Origin: Laccaria trichodermophora
Lineage: Eukaryota; Basidiomycota; Agaricomycetes; Agaricales; Hydnangiaceae
Reading direction: 5' to 3'
Length of the DNA: 27,372 bases
Assembly (NCBI GenBank): GCA_018417955.1
Contig: JACTVC010000074.1
Span: 1-27,372 of the forward strand
The position numbers were made by a program, and so were the translations under genes. Under the pieces are notes generated by a model. The model did not search any database. It was given only the letters and a program-made list of their open reading frames with translations, and was not told the DNA's origin. Below are positions 1 to 10,526 of the stretch, piece after piece. Every line of letters starts with the position of its first letter. Position 1 is the stretch's first letter.

Positions 1-280
1 AGGGCGCCAGCCCCGAAGAGGGTAAAGAACCAGAGATGAAATGGGCGCACATAGATATTGCTGCATCTATGGAGGTTCGTTTCCTGTTCATCTTTTACTC
101 AAGTCTGTTGCTCACGTCTTCCCCCCCGTAGGCTACGAGGCCCACGCCGTACCAAGAAAAGGGTATGACTGGTCGGCCTGTCAGGTGAGAACTTGCTTTG
201 GATGATTAGTGGAACATGTATTAATCGTGGGTTTATAGGGCGTTGGTTGAGTATGTAACGCGGTTGCTGGGGCGAAGTAA
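1..280 (+). CDS. Leucyl aminopeptidase (M17), 3' fragment, frameshifted last exon
   Basis: This is the 3' end of the aminopeptidase described in full at 7943-10188. Positions 1-74 are the tail of exon 13, encoding the metal-site-proximal IDIAASME end. The intron is 75-131 (gttcgt...cgtag), exon 14 is 132-184 ending in the family's MTGRP motif, the intron is 185-238 and exon 15 starts at 239. Around 264 this copy has one G fewer than copies 2 and 3 in a GGG run. The TAA stop used by the other copies is therefore out of frame, and translation would run on. The missing base is more likely a sequence error near a contig end than a real mutation, but I cannot tell. Confidence 0.9.
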
Positions 281-503
281 AGATACAGATTGGAATTACA
301 GAGGCAAGTTGGCTCTGCGTGTAGAAGACAAGAAGTAGTTTGTCTTTGTTTCAAACAGGGAAGTTGGCTGATGGGAGCCGCCATGGTGTCGGAAAAAAGT
401 CAGACCAAGCGAAAATTGAAGCATAAGTTGAAAAAAGTTCACTTTTTTATGTTGTCCGATCATAGTTTCGCCTCCCCGCAGGGAGCTCATTTCAATTAAA
501 AAT

Positions 504-538
504 GTCTGGCCATTGCAATTTTCATGCAATGGCCAGAC
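504..538. other. Perfect 14-bp hairpin, copy 1
   Basis: GTCTGGCCATTGCA (504-517) and its exact reverse complement (525-538) flank a 7-nt loop. It lies between the convergent 3' ends of the aminopeptidase and the minus-strand gene. It recurs unchanged at 10414-10448 and 20351-20385. Its role is unknown; the position would suit 3'-end formation, or it may be a remnant of a small inverted-repeat element. Confidence 0.75.
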
Positions 539-616
539 GTGGTTCGGCGTGACATATTTTACTGACTACCGACGTGAAGGGGTACTATTTACTCTCAGAA
601 AAGGCCTAGAGGAGGG

Positions 617-2520
617 TCAATGATGCGGTCCATGTAATTTCTGCAAATCAGGGTCCGGATACTCCGCCAACAAGGCTGGATCCAAGTGGAAGTTTTCAGG
701 GGACGGGGAGCGTGGTGGTGGTACGTCGTTTGGGTCAAGAAGTAACAAACTTCGAGCAGTTGGCGAAAGTGTTGCGGGGACGAAGAATGAGTTGGGGTGA
801 ATGTAGGTCTAGAGGGACCTAGCTCCTCTGATAGGGATCGTGTCTGTGTCTGCGCCAGGCAGTGAGAGGACGGGAAGGCCCAGAGATGATGGTGAGATGA
901 TCACAGCATCATTGTTGGTGGGTAGAGGGTGAATGACCGGATCAAAGGGGAAGAGGGAGAGCTGAGCTTCATGTTTCATCATCTATAGAGGGGAGTGGGT
1001 ATCGACGGGGAATTGGTGGAGGCGTTGATGGAGAAATGGATGGTGTGGAAAGAGGTGAGAGTGCAGTACTCGATTCTCCAGCTTTTGTGCTGATACAGTC
1101 GTGATCGACTTGCATCGATTCCGGACTGGGTTCATCCCAAATATCTGGGGGTTGCAGGGGTATGGATCAGCCCCATTGGGTATGTCAAGGAGGTGCAGGA
1201 ACGGGCGGTATGAGGGCCCTGCAATTTCACACTGATGATAGCGGAGTGGGGGTGATGATGTCGACATAGATGGGTATCGCATAAGAGATAAGAATGCTCT
1301 GGAGACTCAGTGGGTTGCATGCGGGAAATGCTGTTGCTGTCTCACTCTGGGAGAGAGGCGAGAGCAGAGGGTCTACGCCTTTGGACTTCAGGCACAAGGT
1401 GGATTGGGATGAAGATGATGATGTGGTATGGTGTCCAGCAAGTCTGCGCCAGATAATATAGGAGAGAGGCACTGCGCAGATAAAATGGGAGAGAGACATG
1501 AGGATGATGATGACGCGTCACGCGGCATGCGTGACATCATGAAAAGCGTCCGTTGGTAGCAAGGCCAGGGTCAACGTAGGTTGGGGGGAGGCGAGAGTGG
1601 TGCCTGCGATTTGCGCACTGTGTGATGCATGACCAATGGGGAGTCGTAACAGGAGGGCGATTGCCGGAACGTAAAAAATCGAATTTCAGCGGGGGGTGGA
1701 GTGACACAAAGGAAATGAAACACAGCACTATGTGCTGCCACGTAACAATGGCCAGAGTGGTTCTTGAAGGTGATATCAGAAAAGACGAACAAAAGATGGG
1801 TGTAGGAAAAAGCTTACAATGTCTTCAAAGGTGGGTAGCAGGAGCGCGATTGCCGGAACTCGAAAAAACAAATTTGAGTGTGGGTGGAGTACACCAAGAA
1901 AATGACAAGCAGCACTATGTGCTGCCACGTAGCGATGGCCGGACTTGTAAAAATCGAAAAATAATTGCAAAGTGAATCTTGAGGGTGATATGAGAAAAGC
2001 AGAACAAAGAGAGGGTGTAGGAACAAGCTTACCATGCCTAGGAAGGTGGGTACGGCGAGGGCGATTGCCGGAACTCGAAAAATCGAATTTAAACAGTGAG
2101 GGGATGTATTGTAAATAAAATGCTGTAGCATCCTGTAGCGATTGCCGGATGTCGAAATATCGAGTTTGAATGGTGTTCGAAAGACACAGTGGCGGAACCA
2201 CATTTCCCAGAAAGCGATACATTGTGTCGGGCCAATCCAGAGGTAAGGTTGGAGGAACGATAGCGGTCTGCAGACGTCGAAAAACACAAAGCCTGCAGCA
2301 AGGTAAACGAGGGTTCAGGACAGTAAAAACACACATAAAACTTACATGAGAAGATTTCCTCATGACAGCAATCCCCGGAACACCAAAAATCAAATTGAAA
2401 TTGTGCCCCTGCCAAACTTAGTCACTTCGAGTTCTATGGGAGGCAATGCATTGTCGTGAGGTTTCATTAGCGCACGGAAGTGAAGGATCACAGACCGATT
2501 GACTTGCATGACCTAGGCAT
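617..2520 (-). pseudogene. Copy 1 of the unknown minus-strand gene, with several indels
   Basis: This corresponds to 10527-12452, where the gene is described. It is about 22 bases shorter. One-base losses fall in coding positions, for example in the first coding exon near 2500 (one A fewer) and near 2408 (one T fewer), and several G runs in the last exon near 806-930 are shortened. As written the frame is broken many times. The last-exon frame is still recognisable, and at 1116-1118 the copy differs from copies 2 and 3 by adjacent substitutions that keep that frame open. The indels look like uncorrected long-read errors rather than gene decay, so 'pseudogene' describes only the sequence as given. 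Confidence 0.45.
1645..2400. repeat. Degenerate ~190-bp repeats, copy 1
   Basis: Copy 1 counterpart of the block at 11570-12330. The core gattgccggaactcgaaaaa and the palindrome cagcactatgtgctg each recur several times. See the copy 2 entry for structure. Confidence 0.7.
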
Positions 2521-2801
2521 GCATAATGGCTGAGACGACGAGTGCAGAGGTCGTGGAGGAAAGCAAAGCTGTTTAGCCCAAAATGGAATTGTTAGTCAAC
2601 CTGGGGAAGAAAAAAAATTTGACTCACCAGAGTGGGTTATGTGAACGTCGTCAACAACAACCTCTGACTGGATGGTGATGGTGAGTGAAAATGTAACAAC
2701 AACTTGCCAAGCAACTTACCTGACAATTCAGATGAGAGCCGGGCAGCGTAGAGGCATAATGGAGGCAAGGGGAAGGGCGAGCATTCACATATTTCTGAAT
2801 C

Positions 2802-2809
2802 TACTTATA
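2802..2809 (-). promoter_or_regulatory. TATA box of minus-strand gene, copy 1
   Basis: TATAAGTA on the minus strand, equivalent to 12738-12745. Confidence 0.5.
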
Positions 2810-3104
2810 CCTCTGGGTGCCAAGGAAAATCAACAAAGTTTAGTGTGAGTAAGTATTGTCGGAAGTATCCAGCCGACAAACAATGCACGGGGACCTTGCA
2901 ATTTTAGCTTGCCAACATTCCAGGAATAGAGCGATCAGGAGAATATTCTAGGGACACGCACCTCGAATCAAAAATCCGGAGCTATCAAACTTTGTGTGTT
3001 CGATTTTCTGCAGCTGAGCTTTTCCCCCCATTCCTCCTCCCCTCACCACTCAAATTCTTGCCCTCGCTAATTCTGCTTATGTACCAACTTCAAATTTTCT
3101 GGAT

Positions 3105-3631
3105 ATGAATCTTTCCCCCTCCACCTGTGGTATGTAAATCCCGAATGACTGGATAGCTAGTCATGACTCCACTCTCATCACCACGTCTTTTCCAGCTACT
3201 CCGAAAATGCATGCGCTTCATATCTATCTCAATGTGTCTGCCATATTTTACCATACTTACCATAAATTCTACTCTCCAGGTCCAGCGCTTTGCAAATCAG
3301 TGGGGATTTTGTTGTCAAGGACAATATATGGCAATTGGTAAGTAATTGCTCTGCAGGAACAAAATTATCTCATGCGCGTTGTTTTTAGGTTTACGGTGTA
3401 CATCTCGCAAACGCCTCTCAACTCCGAGTCGTCGCATGTGAGCGTGAAACTTTTTTGGGAGATAAGTGGTCAGCTGTCGCCACCGGTGTGTACGTTTGAG
3501 AACGTTCTTACCCTTCAAACCTAATTTTTTTTATCCTTGACATTCAGAAATTTAGAGCCTGCAGACAAGGGTACAAGTGGGAACCTGAGGCTACCACGTC
3601 ACTATTTAAGCAGTCTCCTCGTCGTTCATGA
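3105..3631 (+). CDS. Small multi-exon gene of unknown function, copy 1
   Basis: Equivalent to 13041-13567, where it is described, at an offset of 9936. Predicted exons are 3105-3129, 3196-3235, 3280-3337, 3389-3487 and 3548-3631. No indel is seen inside these exons. The base at 3493 is C here and T in copies 2 and 3, and lies just inside the last intron (or, if that intron is not spliced, changes nothing, because TAC and TAT both give Tyr). Confidence 0.45.
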
Positions 3632-3914
3632 TTGCGCGCTCTTGGAGCTTTATTAGAAGAAACTCCGTACAGGTCACCTCGCAGTGTTAGTCAGAGATAT
3701 TATCCGAGTACACGTGTCTGAAGTCTGGGCATTTTGCGTAGCGCAAGATTGGAGCAGAGATGTGTACTCCAGACACGGCTCTTCTACCATTTCGTTTCTC
3801 CTACTTTCCCTTTCAATTAATTCTGTACCCCCATGTTTTACGTAGTCATTTGAAATATAAACTACTCAACGGTCTAACATGACGGTTTTGAAAAGGATTG
3901 AAAGAGATTAGAAC

Positions 3915-5863
3915 GCGACTTCCTCGTTTCCCGATTCTTCAACGCGCTTGGAACGCATCTGTACAATGAACATTTCAGGTTCTTTTTCGGAACCCTCAGA
4001 ACCCTGTAAACCCTGTACCTGGATTTCCAGTGCTTTGGCCAGTGGAAGGTGTAACCTGGGCGCACTGCACCCATCATCCCCTGCATTCTATACAATCCTC
4101 TACCTTTTTCTATTCGTAGTCTACAATTTGCAACTCATATAAATATTCGTGATGTATTTGACATATTCTAGCGATGAACGAGTGCGCAGATGTACAGATA
4201 CCCATTGTGAGGAGGATGATGTCCTCCTCCCCCGATTCGATTCCCCCAATACGCTTGAAACGCATTCTCAAAACGAATACATCTATTCATCAGGGTCTTC
4301 TTCGGAACCCTGCCAACCCTGTGCCTAAACTTCCAGAACTTTTGCCAGCGGAAGATGCGAGCGCGGAATCGCCGCGCTCATTCAATCCCTTGCATTTCAT
4401 ATTATTATCGACCTTCTTCCATTCGTAGAGTATCATTTCTATCAAGCTACAACTTGTACGTGTATTATTACATGTAGTAGAGACTTCATAACAATGAACA
4501 AGCGTGCGGGCATGTAAATATTCCAAGCGAGGAGGATGATCTCCTCCTCCCCCGAATCTCATTTCCCCATCTCACTTGAAACAGGTTCGTAAAGCGGACA
4601 GTCCTACGTGTCAGGGTCTTATTCAAAACCCTGCCAAGTATGTACCTGAATTTCCAGAACTTTTGTCAGTGGAAGATACTAGCATGCGTGCACAACTTAC
4701 CAGTATTCCGAACCACTCTCTAACTTCCTCCATTCGTAACGCATCCTTTTCGTCCAAGTGTAGCTCGGATATCTATTCCTAAATCTATTCAAGACTTCTC
4801 AACAAATGGTAGCACAGTCGAGCACACAAAAACGTACATATAATGATAACTTCCTCCTCCTCACCCAATTCCGTATCCATCGCGCTTGAAACGAATTGGC
4901 GAAACTGACGCTTTTACACGTCAGGGTCTTCTTTGGAACAATGCCATCTGCGTGCCTTGATACCTGTAACCTTCCGTCAGCGAAAGATTACGGCGGACGC
5001 GTAGTTTTCCATATTTCGTACCATTCCTGAAGTTCCTCCATTCGCCGTATCTCAGATGTGCGCAATGACATCTTATGTATCTTTGCCTAATTCTTCAATA
5101 GTATCAGTGATTCGAGATGTTGACAGAGCCAGCGGACGTACCTTCCGAGCGATAGGTGAGGATCTGCTCCTCCTCCCCCAATTCTACATCGCGCTTGAAC
5201 CGCACACACGGATTTTCCATCTTGACGTGTCAGAATGCTATTCGGGTAGTATCCCCGGTGTGCCTGCACTTAGGAAATCAGAAGTTCTGGTGTAAGAAGT
5301 TTGTGAGCGGGTGTGTGCTCACTAAAGTGTTTATCGTCCGAATTCACCCTTTGTTGTAATATGCTTTCGCGTTTCTTGAATAAAGAAAGTTTCGAAATTT
5401 GTTTATTAATGTAGTAGAATTATAGTACACTCACTCGCGTAGGAAATACCAAAGCGTGTAAGTTCTTTGGGCGCTGAACGTGTCCTCCATCTCCTCTCCC
5501 GATTCCGAATCGAAAAACGGCGTTCTGAACTTTCAACTATCAGAAAATAATTCATCAAGGGTCTGATGAATGTACGTACTTTGATATTGAACGATGTGGC
5601 TTGGATTTTCTTCAAGCGTTCTGCGCCTTTTGTGAGTGGGAGCGATTCCCGCGTAGTAATGAAGATATCTGTCTGTGTAAATTAGTCGGTACTTCTTTCA
5701 TAGATGGATTGAATGTACCTTGAGTGATACCTAATGAAAAAGTACACTAGACGACGCCTGAGTGAATTAAGAAACCAATGGAATGGATGGATACGAAACT
5801 TACGCAAAGATCGTTTCCTCCGTCCCCGGTTCCTTGGATCCGAACCCTGCACGAAACAAGACC
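3915..5863. repeat. Degenerate ~315-bp tandem repeat array, copy 1
   Basis: Copy 1 counterpart of 13850-15800, where the array is described. Two one-base deletions, near 4150 and 4238, distinguish it from copies 2 and 3; beyond about 4.26 kb no difference is seen. Confidence 0.8.
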
Positions 5864-5930
5864 CTGCTTCCACAACGTTTTTGCGTCACGTCAGTCACAA
5901 CCCGGCTATTTACCGCCAAGCGAGAAGACC

Positions 5931-5937
5931 TATAAAG
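5931..5937 (+). promoter_or_regulatory. TATA box of spliced locus, copy 1
   Basis: TATAAAG followed by a CT-rich stretch. Equivalent to 15868-15874. Confidence 0.55.
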
Positions 5938-7813
5938 ACGACCTGGTTATTCCAATATCTTTCATCAGCACCCACTTACTTACATTCCCTCTCCTCCTCC
6001 CGCTCTTTTTCTTTCGTCGTCAACGTCCGCTCCGCTCTCCTCGTCGTCGTCATTGGCTGGTAAGTTGTCTCGTCGTCCGCTGATCTTGACGTTGCTCATC
6101 GACGTTTAGGACCTTCCATTCGACGTCAAGCGTAACGGAATGCTAGACGGAAATCAGGTACATCAACGTCCTTTTTGTGGTGCACAACGTTGACTTACCC
6201 TTGCTGATACCCCTTTTCCGCAGGTTGTTCGTGACGACGCTGACGGCAACGGTAAGTTTTCGTCAACGGGAGAGCTGCACATGTCCTTACTTACCACGCT
6301 GCTCGTGCCTCTCAGATTCCCTACCGTCAACTTGTCCGCCCCGTTTGTACGCGACGTGCACCATCGGATCGTTACAGATAGCTTGGAGGGGCAGAATAAG
6401 AGTTGTGAGGTGTGGAGGACGTGTGGATGATGGATCTGCAAAAGGTACGTCAGTGTCGTCCATTTCAACTCAAACACATGATGTTTACTCACCTGAATAC
6501 CTGTTTCCAGCTTGTTCGTCGCATCTCCCGCGTAACGAGCGCCCTGGGCCATCGATGAAACTCTAAGAGGTACGTTAACGTCTTTCCGCGTTTGAACTAA
6601 TCACTTACCTGTGTCGTATAGCGTCGACGTGGTTTACAGAAGCATGACGACCTACGAAACGTAAGTCATTGTACACGATTCTCAAGAGGAACCAACTGAC
6701 CTGAACGTTGTGGCTGAAGTTGGTGGATGGGCGTTGTGGCTGTGGGAAACGGTGAGCAGAGAGTAACGTTGTAACGTGTGACGATAGTGACTTGCCTCTT
6801 ACCACCACCAGCTGCCCACGTCGTCGTCCATTCCACTGGGTTTTTAGTACACGAAGCCTCAGCGTCGGCGACTCCAAGGCGTATTTCGATGGACGTGACG
6901 TATTCTTCAAGATGTATGCTGGTAAGTTGTTTCTAACGCGAGACGTTTCGTGTATGCTTACCGTGATGGCGTACCATCATCTAGACGTCGACAACGCTAA
7001 AAATTTTGAGAAACGCAGGTGTTGAGGGAAGCGAGTGGATAGCTGAGCAGGAGGCGTAGTGAATGGGAGCGGAAACGATGGTACGTGTGCAATAACGTCG
7101 TGTTCATTTGCCTCAAACTCACCTCTCCCTGTCCCTCTCCGTTCTCAGGCCAACAACCATTCGACCAGCGCCAAACCTTCACATCCGCGGAACTATACGT
7201 TCCCCAACTCGATTACGCCGAATGCGCACACGTAGCAAACGCGATGGCTCGCAAAAGGCAAGGTGTCCGCATACCACCCGAAATCCAACGTTCTCGACTC
7301 TCCCAACGTCGTTCCAAGGGCAGCGAAGACTGCCCTTTTGCGTGGGGAGCTCGAACGTGGCCTAGACGACGAACGCCACGCCCTCTGGAATCGTGTTCAC
7401 CGTTGAACACGATGTGAAACTCGGAGGCGCGTCGCGTTACTGTCATTGAAGGGATGGATTTGGGGAGAAGAAGGTTCACCCGGGGTATTTGCACGCGAGG
7501 GTCACGTTGAGTGGGGTTGGGAGTGTTTTTGAGCCCATTCGGCAGGCGTATGAAGGGGGGTGAAGAGTGGAAGCGGATAGAGGGGTCGGCGTAGGTTGGG
7601 AAGAATATGAGGTGAGTTATCGTCAATCCGAGCCAGGGGGACTTGTAGCTTACCTTTCCGTGTGTGTATCAGAAGGTGTACCATCGGTCGCTGGCTGGGA
7701 ACAACGTGAAACGCGCCAAGTCGATGGCGCTGCTCAAGCAGAGCAGGAACAGCTGCTTCGGTCGTTGTGGACGGATAGGTGCCCATCGCGGTGAAGGGTT
7801 ATCTGGGGATTAG
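5931..7813 (+). other. Heavily spliced plus-strand locus, copy 1
   Basis: Equivalent to 15868-17750 at an offset of 9937, with no difference noticed. Splice sites and frame analysis are given under copy 2. Confidence 0.5.
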
Positions 7814-7942
7814 AGAACGAGGGTGGCGAATGGTAGGAACTGTTTGTACCACCAACTTGTTATGTATGCACCAAGTGTGAAGGTGATCATGAAAGAAGGA
7901 TAGCACGCATACAAGTCAACACACAATATTACATCTCATTCC
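7814..7942 (+). promoter_or_regulatory. Short upstream region of the aminopeptidase gene
   Basis: Only about 130 bp separate the last stop of the spliced locus (7811-7813) from the aminopeptidase ATG, so promoter and 5' UTR must be compact or overlap the upstream locus. No clear TATA box is seen. The stretch before the ATG, from about 7911, is A/C/T-rich and ATG-poor. The same spacer occurs at 17751-17879. Confidence 0.4.
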
Positions 7943-10188
7943 ATGCTCCGAACGGTCACCCGACTGTTGCCACCATCTTCTTATTGGATATCCCATCGTA
8001 CAATGTTCTCCGCATTCATCATTCCATACGACCTCAAGACACCCATCCAGATTGCGCCTGGAACTGAGATTGACAAGCCACCAAAAGTGGGGACGACCCG
8101 GACGTTCTACAATACCCCACAGGGCAAGGTCACAACTGTATCGTCTTTGGGCAGTGGCTTCGCAGAGAAGAGTGCTGAGGCCAAAAGGGAGTTGGTCAGG
8201 AAGTCTGTTGGAAACGGCGTGAAGGCGTTGAAGGAGTTGGAAGGCGTCAAAGAAGTCACCGTGGATGAGTCTGCGGACCCTCATGCTTCTGGTCAGTTTT
8301 CCTTGCATTTGCGTGGCCATCTATCTGATCGACCATTATAGCTGTCGCCGCACATCTGGCTTTGTACAGCTTCACCCTGAAGACCTCTCCGCCATCGCGA
8401 TTCAACCCCAACCTCACAGAACCCATTCCTCCGCAGCTTACCTTTGCGCCTCTTCAGACCTCCAAGGAATGGGATCGAGGTGTTAATTTCACCCAGGCCC
8501 AAAACCTTGCTCGTACGGTGCGTACTCATGACACGTCATGAAATGTATACTCTTGCAGCTCATGGAACTCCCAGCTAACATTCTTACGCCAACGGTTCGT
8601 ATCTCCTCATGAGGTGTGACGTGAGATCTTGACACCCGCTCTAGGAGTTTACCAAGCGAGCGAAGGAAAATTTTGCTGGCATTCCGAACGTCGAGATCAT
8701 CGTCCGAGACGAAGCCTGGGCCGCTGAAAAAAATATGGTAACCCTCACTTGGACTTAATAAATCTACCTGATCTCATCGTCATTTCAGAACGTTTTTCTT
8801 TCCGTTACACAAGGCACCACAGAGCCTGCGAAAATCCTCGAGATGTATGTTCACTTCTTCAGTTCCCCAACGTCATACTTACTTCCGGCAGTCACTACAA
8901 AGGCGCCGCAGACAAAAACGCTCAACCACTGGCCTTTGTCGGAAAGGGTATCACGTTCGATTCGGGAGGCATCAGCTTGAAGCCTGGAGCTGCACGTCCA
9001 TCCCTTAATTCCCACCATTTCGTCGCTCATCTTAATTAGGGTATGAAACTCATGCGTGGAGACATGGGAGGCGCGGCGGCCGTCGTCTCGGCCGCATGGG
9101 CCATCGCCAAATTGCAGCTACCGTACTGTATTTTCTACAACTTTCTCCGAACCTCTCTTAACTTTTGTTAGTGTCAATCTCGTTGTCACTACTCCTCTGA
9201 CAGAGAACATGCCCGGACCCAGCGCTACCAAGCCTGGCGATATGTGAGCCCTCTATATTTCTTCATTGATGCTTACGATGGTGTACCCATAGATTTTACG
9301 CCATGAACGGTAAATCGGTAGAAGTGGATAACACGGACGCCGAGGGGCGGTTGGTTCTCGCTGGTATGTCCCTCTTTGACCCCTCGATTGCGCAGAGACG
9401 TGACTAATTCGGCAGATGCGATCTACTACACGGCAACTGAGTATAAACCACATACACTTATTGACGTCGCCACTCTCACAGGGTCAGTTCTACCATCTCC
9501 TCCATGGCCGCCATGTTGATCTCATGCTTCTTAGAGCCATGGTGATCGCTGTTGGCGAGGTGTATTCCGGCGTATTCTCAGTCCGTCCATTCCTGACCTT
9601 TTCCCTCAATGATGATATGACGTGAATTGTTTTGTAGACCTCAGATGAACTCTGGAACGAGCTCCACGCTGCGGGTGAGGTCGAGTACGACCGATTCTGG
9701 CGCATGCCATTGGATGAAGATTTTGGCCCGCAAATTTATTCCAGTAATGCCGATTTGCAAAATGTGTGTCCTCTTTAACAACTCCCGCTTCACCTCCCCT
9801 CGCCTCATCCCTTCCCTTCCATCAAATACTAACTACCTTCCCTTTATAGACCGGAGGTAGACCCGCAGGCTCATGCACAGCTGCGCTGTTCCTCAAAGCC
9901 TTCGCTGAGGGCGCCAGCCCCGAAGAGGGTAAAGAACCAGAGATGAAATGGGCGCACATAGATATTGCTGCATCTATGGAGGTTCGTTTCCTGTTCATCT
10001 TTTACTCAAGTCTGTTGCTCACGTCTTCCCCCCCGTAGGCTACGAGGCCCACGCCGTACCAAGAAAAGGGTATGACTGGTCGGCCTGTCAGGTGAGAACT
10101 TGCTTTGGATGATTAGTGGAACATGTATTAATCGTGGGTTTATAGGGCGTTGGTTGAGTATGTAACGCGGGTTGCTGGGGCGAAGTAA
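7943..10188 (+). CDS. Leucyl aminopeptidase, M17 family, 15 exons
   Basis: A di-metal exopeptidase that removes N-terminal residues, preferably Leu, from peptides; the family forms hexamers. Exons: 7943-8291, 8342-8517, 8559-8594, 8645-8737, 8789-8844, 8892-8991, 9040-9122, 9172-9243, 9293-9363, 9416-9482, 9535-9580, 9638-9763, 9850-9981, 10039-10091, 10146-10188. Joined, they give 500 residues, normal for the family. The N-terminal domain covers about residues 20-185 and the catalytic domain runs to the end. Metal ligands are K255, D260, D278, D337 and E339; catalytic K267 and R341 lie in [20 protein letters not shown] and NTDAEGRL. These keep the spacing of bovine lens aminopeptidase, shifted by five. 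The C-terminus has MTGRPVR then ALVEY, the usual ending. Intron 6 (8992-9039) has a GC donor. The first 20 residues are Arg-rich and acid-free, like a mitochondrial presequence, and Met21 could start a cytosolic form. The gene runs through the repeat boundary and is intact. Confidence 0.96.
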
Positions 10189-10526
10189 AGATACAGATTG
10201 GAATTACAGAGGCAAGTTGGCTCTGCGTGTAGAAGACAAGAAGTAGTTTGTCTTTGTTTCAAACAGGGAAGTTGGCTGGATGGGAGCCGCCATGGTGTCG
10301 GAAAAAAGTCAGACCAAGCGAAAATTGAAGCATAAGTTGAAAAAAGTTCAGCTTTTTTATGTTGTCCGATCATAGTTTCGCCTCCCCGCAGGGAGCTCAT
10401 TTCAATTAAAAATGTCTGGCCATTGCAATTTTCATGCAATGGCCAGACGTGGTTCGGCGTGACATATTTTACTGACTACCGACGTGAAGGGGTACTATTT
10501 ACTCTCAGAAAAGGCCTAGAGGAGGG
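10189..10526. other. Convergent intergenic spacer
   Basis: This lies between the stop of the aminopeptidase and the stop of the minus-strand gene, so both 3' UTRs fall here. It contains A/T-rich tracts near 10300-10420 and the hairpin at 10414-10448. An open frame on the minus strand (10439-10140) starts inside the hairpin and overlaps the aminopeptidase's last exon; I do not regard it as a gene. Equivalent spacers are 281-616 and 20126-20463. Confidence 0.6.
10414..10448. other. Perfect 14-bp hairpin, copy 2
   Basis: GTCTGGCCATTGCA at 10414-10427, loop 10428-10434, reverse complement 10435-10448. It sits between convergent genes, about 225 bp past the aminopeptidase stop and about 80 bp past the stop of the minus-strand gene. 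The stem is uninterrupted, so it could fold in either transcript. No U-tract follows, so it is not a bacterial-type terminator. Confidence 0.75.

Larger units (their letters stand above)
1..9907. repeat. Tandem repeat unit, copy 1 (diverged, indel-bearing 5' part)
   Basis: The first bases recur in the same orientation at 9908 and 19845, so the window is a direct tandem array. The offset to copy 2 is 9907 at the left edge and grows to 9937 by about 4.26 kb. Copy 1 has therefore lost about 30 net bases in its first 4.2 kb, mostly as single-base deletions. From about 4.26 kb to 9907 the two copies match wherever I compared them. The chosen boundary is arbitrary: it falls inside exon 13 of the aminopeptidase gene, and the true unit edge cannot be defined without flanking sequence. 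Confidence 0.97.

Noticed and set aside
9123..9171. Aminopeptidase disrupted by in-frame stops
   Set aside because: The stops fall inside short introns. Splicing gives one 500-residue frame with all catalytic residues.
10093..10095. TGA right after MTGRPVR as the aminopeptidase stop
   Set aside because: It overlaps a GTGAGA donor. Splicing 10092-10145 adds [13 protein letters not shown], which matches the usual C-terminal extension of the family.
10140..10439. Minus-strand 99-codon frame
   Set aside because: It begins inside the perfect hairpin, overlaps the aminopeptidase's last exon in antisense and has no splice or protein-family support.
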